64,000 bases of DNA from Begonia masoniana. Taxonomy: Eukaryota; Streptophyta; Magnoliopsida; Cucurbitales; Begoniaceae. Below, piece by piece: positions 32,360 to 42,978 of this stretch. The position numbers and the translations under genes are program-made. The notes beneath the pieces are model-generated. The model worked only from the letters and a program-made list of their open reading frames with translations, had not been told where the DNA came from and searched no databases. Each line of letters begins with the position of its first letter. Within the stretch, counting starts at the first letter, position 1. The stretch covers positions 23,330,923-23,394,922 of the forward strand of contig CM039515.1 in the NCBI GenBank assembly GCA_022432975.1. The letters are read 5' to 3'.

Positions 32360-33501
32360 TAGGGTTGGGCACGGTCCGGTTCGGGCCGGTTCTGGCTCGG
32401 AACCGGCCCGACCAGGTAGTTTCGGGAATTTAATTCCCGAAACTGGAACCGGTCCCTAGCGGAACCGATATCGAACCGGAACCGGACCAAAAATTCGGTA
32501 CCGGTTCCTCCCATGCATTTTAAATTTTTTTATTAAAATTTAAAAATAAAACAAAGAATCAGGAGAATGCAGAATCGATTCCAATTTTCGGCTAGGGTTA
32601 CTTATTCGCTAGGTGAAAGAAGAATGCAGAATCGATTTTCGGCTAGACTTACTTACTCGTTCGTGTGACGGTGTGAGAGTCTGAGAGAGTCGAGAACCAG
32701 AAGAATGCAGAATCGATTCCGATTTCCAACCTTTCAAATCGGATTTCTTCAGTTGAGAATGCAGAATTAGTTGAGAATGCAGAATTGGAACTGCAAAAGT
32801 CGTTGGTCGACGGGCGACGATCGGAGTTGCGTGAGACGTGAGGTCGCTAGGTCGGGGTCGGTGGGGTCATCGGTGCTTAGCGAACTGAACTGAGGGGCGT
32901 GAGACTGAAGGAACTGAACTGAAGATGGAATGACTATTTAATAATGGCTATATCTTTCATGAGAAGACAACTTAAACCAGATTACAATCACTAATGACAG
33001 GAATTATGTAGGCGTAAAACTCTGGAAAGAAGAGGAAACAAAGAGCAACTCACCATTAATGCTTCAACAATGCTTCAAACCTTTGAGTAAGAGAGAAACC
33101 CCATTTCCCATGTTTTAGAGAGAGAGAGTCAGATCACAAGAAGAAGACGGTAAAGACTGATGGGGAAAGATAGCTCCTCTCTCTCTCTCTGTCTAACGTT
33201 CTATGATAGAGAGAGAAATGAGGAAGAGAGAACAAAACTGGCGCAGTAATGCTTGTGGGATCACAAACCCACAACTGGCCCGACGCAGTAATGACACCTG
33301 TGTTTTTTTATCTTCTCATGTCAGTTATCCCATGGGAATTCCAGTTCCCGACACAGAGAACCGGGAACCGGACCGCGGTTCTCGGTTCTCCAATCCATGG
33401 AACCGAAACCGATTCTATGGAAAGAAGAACCGCCTAAGAACCGGCCCGAACCGCCAGTCCAGTCCGATTTTGCGGTTCCGGGCCGGTTCTGACCACCCCT
33501 A
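32360..33501. mobile_element. hAT-type non-autonomous element with 8-bp TSD
   Basis: Ends TAGGGTTGG (left) and, inverted, TAGGGGTGG (right) are followed by GGCCGGTTC-rich subterminal sequence on both sides. The 8-bp duplication CTTTAGTG flanks it at 32352-32359 and 33502-33509. The 1.14-kb interior has no transposase; it includes repeated GAGAATGCAGAATCGATT units at 32565-32775. TSD length and TIR fit the hAT superfamily. Confidence 0.88.
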
Positions 33502-33759
33502 CTTTAGTGATAATTTAAAAAGTAAACTATTTAAATTACTAATCTTAAATTAAATAATAATTCAATAACATTTTAGCTTTGAAATCCAATGAATAATAAT
33601 TAACATGCTACAAATTAATCAAGGTTCAAATTTTGATCATTTTCAGAAGAATAAAAACTATTTTAAACTTCAAATTATTGATTTTTTTTTTAAACAATTA
33701 AAGTATTAACCATAACAAAATAAACTTTAAACTATGAAAAATCTAAAAAATTAAATCCC

Positions 33760-35501
33760 GGTGGACAACCTCCGCTCTCTATTGCCAAATATGAACTTTC
33801 ATCAGAAAACGCTACCTTACGAGATGTTATATTGTTAGTATTTTAGAATAATAAAATGTACAATTAAATAAATAAAATTTGATATTCTCACAAGTGAACT
33901 AATTATCAACTCGTTGGAGTAACGAACAACTTCTTGTTTAAATAGGTTCAGAAGGGAAAAAAAATTAGATCAATACAATAAATTTCAATAAAATACTAGT
34001 TTAAATCAACGCAGTATTTCAGTAAATATCATACCAATTAATTTAACATATTTACCTCAACATATAATTAAGAAGATAATTATTTACCTTTGCTGGTAGG
34101 TAAGATTCAAATAAACACTACCTAGAACTTTTTTCAACTAGTTAAAAATTACTTGAAATTTATGTTCTATATCTTCCAAAATCATCTACAGAATCAGACA
34201 GACAACAACAATACCGTTATCTTTATAAAAATAACTTTATCTTTAATTCAACAAATACATCATTGTCATCTAAGGTGGACATGTTATACCCGATAGCAAA
34301 ATCTATCATTATAGTGTATAAAATAATTACGACAATATCTAATTAAGTTAGGATCTTTAGCATAGTCTTCACGATCATAAATGTAGACATTATACAACAG
34401 ACCACTTACTGGGATTAACTTTTGCCAATGTTCATACCGAAAGTTTGAGTTAATTTTATCTAAAGATAATTGCAGCTCTTGCGCAACTGGTCAACACTTA
34501 CAATCAAATCGATCATGCGTCTTTCTATTCCAAAATAATAAATCATCAATAATGATTTTGAATATTCGGCTATCAGGTGTCTTGTGACATAACCATAAAA
34601 AAATATTAACAACATATATTAAAAAACTATTCATCATCTCACATAATTGCTAGACACAACTAGTCATATCATCTGCATAACTCAAATGCCAGATAATATG
34701 ATAATGAGATAATTAATCAGGCTCCTAGGCAATATTTTCTCGTCATCAAGTTTACACAATGCTTTTACTACACTTCTTTATTTACGTAGCATATATAGAA
34801 CAACACAAAATCGTGAATAACCAAAACAATTAAGTAAATAAGGATATAAACATACCAAAAAATAGATTTAAACATTGGCTAAATATAGGCTCAACACTCT
34901 TTCTTACTAGGTTTCGTGATTTGTTCTTATAACAAGTCTTTCAAATGTTTCACCCACTCGCACGCCATAAATATTTTTCCTTCGCGATTAAATAAAAAAT
35001 ATGATCGTAAACGTGAAGGATGATTTTGCGTTGTGAGAAACTTAAAATGTATTCATAGCTTCCCCTGCATTTGAATAAACAAAGAAACTAATGTAAAAGT
35101 TGTTAACGAAAACATCACTTGATATAAAGATAATGTCGTATTCTTTACAACTACGCACATAAAAAATATATAATATCTAAAAAAAATAACTATTTTTTTT
35201 TTCAAGTGAATAGTTGTGTTTTTCACTTAAATCAAGTAAAAAAAAGTGATGTTTTAAGTAAAAAAAAAAAACAATAGAAAATAGTTATTTTCTTTTTTTG
35301 GAAAATTATATCTCTTATGTGCGTAGTTGTGAAGAATACGGCACTACCTCTCTATCAAGTAATGTTTTCGTTCACAACTTCGGCATTAGTTTCTATGGTT
35401 ATTCAAATACAGAGGAAGATATAAATACATTCAAGTTTCTCACAACGTAAAAGCATTCTACATTTTTACGATCGCATTTTTTACTAAATCGCGAAAAAAA
35501 C
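33760..35501. mobile_element. Truncated fold-back element, copy 1
   Basis: Starting at GGTGGACAACCTCC, this stretch is a direct copy, in the same order, of 59169-60960: shared blocks include TTTCATCAGAAAA.GCTACC, CGAGATGTTATATT, GGCTATCAGGTGTCTTG and TCTCACAACG. It includes the whole left arm and the beginning of the right arm (35240-35501), with the two arms meeting at about 35215-35240; it then stops in unrelated DNA. Read on the minus strand, 34160-34560 gives broken fragments reminiscent of a plant SANT/Myb-like transposon protein (W.KLIPVSGLLYN), at low certainty. Confidence 0.7.
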
Positions 35502-37490
35502 ACGAAGTCAGTTAAGCACTTCCAATGATCTTTCATGTTCTTAGGCTCGGATGAGAATAACACGAAGTCAGTTAAGATCCTTGGTGAGTTTTCCTACAAA
35601 TAACAAATTCAAGGATAGTTGAAGGATGTCTAAAATAGATTACTTTTGGAGTTAGAGAGAGTCTCATCAGCACTTTGATATTTACTTTGAACGAGCATAA
35701 AATAGTTCTATCAAATATCTGTGAGAAACTACGTGTCGCTCACTTGCACCTAATGCAACAATCCAGACATGCAAGATTAAGGTAATAGAACAAGATCTCT
35801 TTTTTTACAAATACAAAGTCATTTTTGTTTAGAATTTCATGCTCCTTAGAGTCGTATTCCATCTCTATTTGATGGCTTGTGATGGTTTATTGTTAACCCT
35901 GTTCCTAATACTTTTGAGAAAACAAATCAGTGCTCTATTTAATCTAATTAAAAGAAACTTACTTCTCTTACAGACTTCTCGCATTTGGATCCATAAAAAG
36001 TAACTCAATATAGAATGATCCTGCATTGCATATAGAACGAATGAATTTTTTAACATAATACAAAGACGAACTTGATAAACTGATATTAAAGAACAAAAAA
36101 AAAAAACTAGAAATTATTTTTTATGATATGATAGCAAGCAGGTTAATAATGAGTGCAAGTATTGACATCACTAGCTACTCTTACTCAAATCTAAGAAATT
36201 GATTCCATATTAATGATGGGGCTTTGGTCAAGGTAAATCAACGTTCTTTCAACAGTTAGTTGACTAAATCCAAAAAATCAGATTTAAAGTTAATAAGACA
36301 TAAGCGCACAAATAACCAATAGAAAAAAAGATATAAAGACGACCATCCAATTTTTTTGAAAAAAATTGAGTTGTGTACAACTCTTTTTTATGCACAAACT
36401 TACTGAGATCCTCAAATAATGACACTATAGTCCAAAGAGTTCTTAAATTATGTTTATTCCTCACAAAACAGTTTTAAATTACGTAAGAATTACCTCTTGT
36501 CCGACCGGTGACTTCTGCATGACCATTTCATCATCACTTTTACTCGTCAGTTTCTTACTTCCCAACCTGTCGAACAACGTATGAAAGACAATCAACATTA
36601 CTTAATTATTTATAATAAACAAAAATAAAATTAAATAACTCTTTATCATTAATCGCGTAACAAAAAGGTTTATTCGTTGTATTTTGTGCTCTATTGTACA
36701 ACTTTAAGTGAGATAAAAATTCCGTAATATGATATTTGTCCAGAAAAATTAAGCATAGGTTAATAAAATTTTTAAAATTATATTTACAATGAAATTTAAG
36801 TAATTTTTTAAATAATAAAATTGAGTACCTAGTCACTTACAAACTGGTGGAAAATTCTTTATAGTATTTCGAGAAGTTGGCACCAAATTCAATTCCATGC
36901 TTCTCAATATATCTTTGGACTTCATTCTTGAAGTCCATACTTGGTTCACATTTCTTTTTCTTTTTCTTTAAATATGTCATCTATTATAATGAAACAACAC
37001 AACAGAAACAATAAACATCCTATTACCATAAATAATATGCCACAATATAAAAAATGAAATTTAGATACCGAAGCAACTCAACTATTCAAAAATAAATCAA
37101 AATAGCGCATTTTTATAAACAACAAAGAGGAATAAAAGTTAATTCAAATGAGCAATTCTAACTAAGGCACCAAGATTTGTGCAAGACATATTGGAGGATT
37201 TTGTTATTCCATACAAGAAATTTCAATCAGAAAACAAATATTTAGAGTCGTCACTACTTTTATACTTAACATAATAAGTACCAAGACCAGAAAAAAAAAA
37301 CAAACATATAGAGCGCCTGAAAACTCCAAGATCACAATTTTCGAATACATTTTTCAAATACCAAGAATTAGTTTTCACCGAAAAAAAATCAGATCAGTGC
37401 TGGCTCAACAATTGGGAAAATAAACAATAAAAATTAAAAGACAAAAAATATATATATAAGATCATAAAAACAGAACCGAAACTTCGTTCT
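35502..37490. other. A/T-rich region with possible orphan exons
   Basis: No complete gene. On the minus strand 36839-36980 gives an open stretch beginning MTYLKKKKKKCEP with FKNEVQRYIEKHG, ending at a possible GT donor, and 36490-36570 gives a second open stretch between splice-like signals (LGSKKLTSKSDDEMV). These may be two exons of a lost gene or transposon; I recognise no family. A short direct repeat AACACGAAGTCAGTTAAG occurs twice at 35499-35575. Confidence 0.35.
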
Positions 37491-37499
37491 TCAAAATTA

Positions 37500-38405
37500 G
37501 AAACCAACCCAAACCGGACCAAATTTGTCGTTCCGGTTTGATTCACCGTTTCTGGTCTGGTTTGAACACCCCTAAACCCAACCTTCGAGAAATACCCAGT
37601 CAATTTCTCTTAACTCTTTTCTATTTCAACGTAAATAGAAAACCGACAAGCAAAATCTATCCATACGACCTAGAAACCACCAAAAGTAATGACGTTCTTG
37701 GTCCAAACCTTGCACCGGTCGAACCAGCAACACTTTGTCCGAAAACCTCCACCAGCAATGGCGATCGCAGGTCACACACCACAGCAGATTGACAGTTCTG
37801 GGAGTCCGACAACCTCCAGTAGCAATCCACCGCGGATTGACAGTTCTGGGAGTTGTTCCGGTCTGGTTTGAACACCCCTAAACCCAACTCATTTCTATTT
37901 CAACGTAAATAGAAAACCCACAAGCAAAATCTATCCAAACGACCTAGAAACCCTCAAAAGTAATCAACGTTCTTGATCCAAACCTTGCATCGGTCGAACC
38001 AGCAACACTTAGGCATCAGCGAGTGACAATACAGAAACATTAAACAAAGAATCACGAGCTCCGTAAGGAATCTAGTAATGGAGCACAGAAGGTAAGTGCA
38101 AATCGAGCAACGAGAGTGAGACTGTGCAGAGGAGCAGATCGAGCAGCGAGACGCGAGGGGCGAGGCGAGTGAGAAGAGAAAGGAGTGACGATAGATCAAA
38201 TACTAGGGTTAGTAAATCAGGGGTAAATGGTCCAGTTAGGTTTGAGGGGTTTTATGTCATTAAACCTAAAAAACTAACCAAAAACTTCGGTTATGATAAA
38301 GTAAAACCGAATTTCATTTTTTTATGTGCAAAACCGACTAGAACCGGACTAAATATGTCAGTTCTAGTCCGATTCTTCGGTCTGGATTGATTTTGCTCAC
38401 CCCCA
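37500..38405. mobile_element. hAT-like fragments with internal tandem duplication
   Basis: Three right-end-like sequences are present: GGTTTGAACACCCCTAAACCC at 37560 and 37869, and GATTTTGCTCACCCCC at about 38387. They are linked by subterminal AACCGGAC-type DNA as in the element at 32360. The block 37560-37735 recurs at 37869-38010 (TTCAACGTAAATAGAAAAC, CGGTCGAACCAGCAACACTT). No matching left end or TSD was found, so these are probably broken or nested copies. Confidence 0.5.
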
Positions 38406-38992
38406 ACCGACACTCTCATTTTTTTGTATCTTATGTTTTCTTGAGGTTAGGGGTTTGTTATAATCACCACGAACACAACATGTGCATAATTTAATGGATT
38501 TTGAAATAGAGAGAATAATCATTGCCAACCATAGGTTTAATATGCCAAAAACTCTGCAAGACATTTGTTACCATGACCATCAAGTGCAAGATTTGTATTG
38601 TCATTTCCTTTGTTATTTATTAAAATAGAGCTAAGGCAAATAATGCTACCAATTAAGAGCTAACTCAAAATTTTAAATTAAAACAATGTGCTAAGTTTTG
38701 AACAGCCTTAAAAATAATTATCTAAGTTTGATAATGATTGATGCAGTTAAAATCTATTGTATTAATTCTATTTATATCATTATTTGTTACAAATATTTAA
38801 ATATATTTAAAGAGTTCAATACTCAAGTGTCACATTATCGTAATATCTTTTAAATAACTATGCAGTGAAATAATATTTTGATTTGGCTTAATTTCTTACC
38901 ATGCTTAAAAAGAGAATTTCTTCGAGCTAAAAAAAAAAATTAAAAATAAAACCATAGTTGTCAGGCGTACTTGTCTCTTCATAATTTTTCTT
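38406..38992. other. A/T-rich spacer
   Basis: No gene or element recognised between the hAT-like fragments and the MULE end. Confidence 0.5.
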
Positions 38993-40358
38993 TGGGTAAA
39001 ATGCAATTTGGTCCCTACAACTAGGTGAAATGAGCAATTTACACTATAAACTTGGATAATGAGTAAAAATAACTTTAATGTATTGATAATGGGTAATATG
39101 GCTCATACTGTCATATTTTCAGTTAAAAAATCACGTTTTTGTCACGTGTTCAATTTTTCTTCCCAAAATACCCCTGCATGGAATCAAAACCAGACTCCTC
39201 TTCGAAAGACAGGATTTCTCTCTCCTTTCCAAGTGCCAAAACGCAGACCCCTGAAGACGACAACCTCGACTCTCTTTCTCCTCTCTTCTCGTTCGCCGCG
39301 CTCTCTCTCTCTCTTGACCCCCGCCTCACTCGCGTTCGATTCTCTCTCACCGGTCGCCAGACTAACGAAAATTAAAATTTCTCACGCTTACTGTAATTGC
39401 CGAAGTTCATTGTTTTTTTGGAGTATGAAATCTGAACCAATAGTTGTTATTGAATAGTTAGAGTTTCTGAACTTTGTTGCTGAAATTCGATTTTGTTCTT
39501 CGATGTTTTAATGTTTGCCGCTAAAGTTTACATTGATCTTGCCAATGATTTTGGTGGTGAATTTTCTACTCTTATTATGAACGAATTTTCTGAACTTTTC
39601 ATTTGGAAGACTATTTGTTTAAGAGTGTAAATGTGTATTAAGTTGTTAGAATTTAAATTCATGTAACCTTGCAGGGAAGAAGATGAACACATTTTCAATT
39701 GACTTTCACTATGGAGGGAAGTTCATCAAGAAGAAGAATTTACAGTACGTGGGTGGAGATGATGCACTAGTGACAAATATTGATGTGGATAAGATGTCAT
39801 TTTTTGAGGTTGTCGACGTGGTGGTAAATGTCGGAGCTGGAGTACGGAAGACTCTGTATTACGTGGAGCCTCCATTAGGAATGGAAAATGGATTGCGGAT
39901 AGTGAAGTCCGATAATGACGTACTTCAAATGGTTGGGGCGTTGGATCACAAACGTCACATTCATATATACGTAGACCATGAAGGCATCTGCCAGGAAGAG
40001 GCTAGAAATGATGAGTCCTCTGATGCATCAGAGTTTAATGGTGGTCCTCAAGTTGGTGAAGCAGGGGATCCAACTCATGTAGATGATGCAGTTGTGGGTG
40101 AAGCGGGGGATCCAACTCATGTAGATGTTGCAGATGTGGGTGAAGCAGGGGATCCAATTTATATTCTGATTCCATCAGTTTCATCCTCCTTATCTAATGA
40201 CAATCATTCAACTGCTAAATCCGATGATACGATGCATGAATCGAACACTGCGGAATCAGTCAATAACTCTTTAGAAATATGTTTGAAAGACAAATTCAGC
40301 TCATTGGTTGAAATTAGGAAAAAAAATCTTTGATTGTGCTTTGGTTAACGGATTTGAC
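38993..40358 (+). mobile_element. 5' part of a MULE, truncated by a Sirevirus LTR
   Basis: The left end GGGTAAAATGCAATTTGGTCC..ACTAGGTGAAATGAGCAATTT has the form of a plant MULE terminal repeat. A GC-rich leader with CTCTCTCT tracts follows (39180-39370), then an intron-like stretch ending in CTTGCAG at 39675 just before the coding start. The element stops at 40358, where a plus-strand Sirevirus LTR begins, so the transposase core and right end are missing. Confidence 0.6.
39683..40333 (+). CDS. MULE transposase N-terminal fragment (PB1-like domain), 216 aa
   Basis: The first ~100 residues (FSIDFHYGGKFIKKKNLQYV, then VDVDKMSFFEVVD-type sequence, LRIVKSDNDVLQMV, HIHIYVDH) match the N-terminal PB1-like domain of plant MULE transposases. 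Next come three near-identical 14-residue units of the form VGEAGDPTHVDDAV (about residues 129-170) and a Ser/Asp-rich linker. The frame ends at TGA 40331-40333, 25 bp before the LTR insertion; no DDE, SWIM or zinc-knuckle part remains. It is probably an inactive remnant, although the frame itself is clean. Confidence 0.65.
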   Translation: MNTFSIDFHYGGKFIKKKNLQYVGGDDALVTNIDVDKMSFFEVVDVVVNVGAGVRKTLYYVEPPLGMENGLRIVKSDNDVLQMVGALDHKRHIHIYVDHEGICQEEARNDESSDASEFNGGPQVGEAGDPTHVDDAVVGEAGDPTHVDVADVGEAGDPIYILIPSVSSSLSNDNHSTAKSDDTMHESNTAESVNNSLEICLKDKFSSLVEIRKKNL

Positions 40359-41052
40359 TGTTGACTTAACTTATGTTTAAGTCTAACGATGTTTTTGATG
40401 ATGTGTTTTTTGATTGTGTGTAATTTGATTAAGTTAATTACATGAGATTAATAAAGTGATTGGTAAGTTAAATATTGTCCTTCATTAATATGTCTCTTAA
40501 TCTTCAGTGGAAATGCCCTTTAAAAATGGTATTTTAGTTGTTTAATAAATCTGTTAAGTGTTCAGGACGTGATAGCAAAACATAACAGAAAATGATAAAA
40601 AGGCCATAACCACCGCTGGCATTCAAAGGCCACCTCCACCGCCAGCTAAACGACAAAATTCACATCCACCGCTGGCATTCTAAGGCTATATCCACCGCTA
40701 GCAGAAAATGATAAAATAGTGCACATCCACCGCTAGCAGAAAATGACAAAATTCAACATCCACCGCTAAAGTTTCTGAAGACATCCACCAATAGCTAAAC
40801 GATAAAGTATACATCTGTCGATGGCAGAGTCTTCCGAAGACATCCACCGATAGCTAAACGACAAGGTCTTCCAAATTTTACATCCACCGATAGCTAAACG
40901 ACAAAGTCTTACAAAGTTCAACATCCACCGCTGGTTTTTCAAAGGCGAAGTCATCCGGTGCACAGTAACTTCTGAAGATATCCACCGTTAGATTTTCAAA
41001 TTCAACATACACCGCTGGTCTCCAAAGGCAAAGTCATCCGGTGAATAGTATC
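40359..41052 (+). repeat. Plus-strand Sirevirus LTR, first 694 bp
   Basis: It begins TGTTGACTTAACTTATG, the same start as the S4 LTR (56634 leftwards on the minus strand), and continues with the ACATCCACCGCTAGC motif array (40605-41030). It breaks at 41052 after GTCATCCGGTGAATAGTATC, where an Athila LTR starts; GTATC is the likely target duplication. Confidence 0.82.
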
Positions 41053-42516
41053 TGATAACTTTTATTTTAGAGTTATTTTATGCAGATTTTACATAAGAAA
41101 ACTTATATGAATTGAGTGATTGCAAGAATAAATTGGTAGACATTTACTACAATTGCTATGTAATGCTGCAGCATTAGTGCTTTGATTGAATTTAATATAT
41201 TTCATGCAGATTATCTATTAAAAGCACAATTTTTCTCTTCAATTTGAATTTTATATTTTCATATTTGAATGCAAAGATAATAGCGGGAAAAATCAAGTTC
41301 AAAAGTTGAAGATTATGGAGAGAGGAAGCAAATAGAGAAAATTGTAGTTGCCAAAAATAGAGGATTTATTTTGGCTGTAAAATTGATGCAGAATACGAAG
41401 AAGAGAGAGAGGAGACCACTACAATTAAGGAAGATCAAATAGGTTGAAGATTTTGTGAAGAAAGAGATCCTGAGAAGCAATAGACACGTGGCATGCAAAA
41501 AATGACAAGAAAGGAAGGAAAAGCCAATTGAAAGGGAAAGATTTGAAAATCATGAAAACACGTGGATCAAGAACCAATTGGAAGAAAGAAAGCCATTCTA
41601 GAATAGAAAATATAGGTGGACCCACAGAATGGAGGAGAGAGAAGATTGACTACACAAAAAAGGGAGAGAATATAGAAACAGAATTGATTCTGGTGCGGGA
41701 CTTTTAGAAAAACAGAGGATTCTGGTAAGTTCCACCAGAGGAGAACCATTCTGACGACATTCCCTTGATTTTCATCTTCTTCTCTTATTTTTACTGTTTT
41801 TTGTCTTTATTGACACTATTATTTTTAGTTTATTTTATAACGTCTAGTAGCTAAACTCTATTACTTGGTTAGGACGATAGTACTCGTTACGGTTTTTGCT
41901 ACGATCTCGGTTTTGTTATGCAATTGTCTATTGAACAATTATTTGTGATATTTCTTGCTAAGTCAGATCATATCGATAGATAGGTTGACGATTCATGTTT
42001 ATATTGTATCGATAGATAGATATAAATTGTTAGATACACGAATAATTAATTTGATTAAATTGTTACAACGTGGTTAACATTAATTCGATTGACAATAAGA
42101 ATGGGGCAATTAGAAAATTCAATATTAGTTACATTCCTTCAAGGTTAAAAGAAATTCTAAATTGAATTTACCTAGGCAATTCAAAAGAATCCTAGAACTA
42201 TTTAATTCTTGCTGTTCATAGATAATGCTATAGAGCATTACCAGAGTATCAGTAGTAAAATTATCGTAACGAAGAAATTGATCTTAGCCAAGGCTTCTAT
42301 TAATCGATTTAATCTAGTTTATTTCGCTGTCTTTTATTGCATCGTCATTCTGATTTTATTTCTATTTATTTTCATCCATCATTTTAATATTTTTATAAGA
42401 TATTTATAATGAATTTAAACATAGTTAACAATATCCTCGTGGGATCGATACTTTACTTACTCATTACTTCGTTAGCGACACGTGCACTTGCATGTAAGTG
42501 TGTAAAATCACTAACA
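41053..42516 (+). repeat. Athila-type Ty3/gypsy LTR
   Basis: A 1.46-kb LTR with start TGATAACTTTTATTTTAG and end CACTAACA, directly followed by a gypsy PBS. Unrelated to the copia LTRs around it. Bases 41750-42500 include T-rich and A/T-rich segments and a CGATAGATAG..ATATAAATTG pair. No gene inside. Confidence 0.75.
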
Positions 42517-42522
42517 AGTTTT

Positions 42523-42540
42523 TGGCGCCGTTGCCGGGGA
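42523..42540 (+). other. Athila PBS, tRNA-Asp type
   Basis: TGGCGCCGTTGCCGGGGA, six bases after the LTR end. This primer site is characteristic of Athila/Tat-lineage gypsy elements and complements the 3' end of tRNA-Asp. Confidence 0.9.
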
Positions 42541-42636
42541 TATTGATTAGTTGTGATTATTTTGCTATAATTATTTTATTTTATTTTACGTTATTTTATT
42601 TTATTTTGTTTCCTTATTTTCAGATATTCTTGATTT

Positions 42637-42978
42637 ATGCCGGACGAATAAAACGCACAGGATCTTGTACCCATAGATCCCGAAATTGAAAGAACATTCA
42701 GAGTTAGAAGAAGACAAAATCAGCAACAATTTATTGAGGGCGAAAATATGGCGAACTTAAAAAGAGAAAGGGACAATGCTGAAAAAATTATTGACGACAG
42801 AGATAGACCTATTCAGGATTTTGCAATTCCTACACTCAATGATCTTAATCCTGGAATTGTCAGACCTGATCTTCGTGCCATCAGATTTGAGCTGAAACCA
42901 GTGATGTTCCAAATGCTTCATACGGTTGGACAATTCACTGGAGCAATTATAAATCTTCTTAAGAGTGACAATAATCTG
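42637..42978 (+). pseudogene. Athila gag start, truncated
   Basis: The first ATG (42637) is closed by TAA after four codons. The frame from 42748 has the Athila Gag signature DFAIPTLNDLNPGIVRP followed by FELKPVMFQMLHTVGQFTGA. Homology stops at 42978, where the inverted Sirevirus segment starts; the last residues of the frame come from that segment. Confidence 0.75.

Noticed and set aside
39139..39375. Possible small gene (MSRVQFFF..)
   Set aside because: It lies in the MULE leader between the terminal repeat and an intron-like sequence; it probably represents the 5' untranslated exon.
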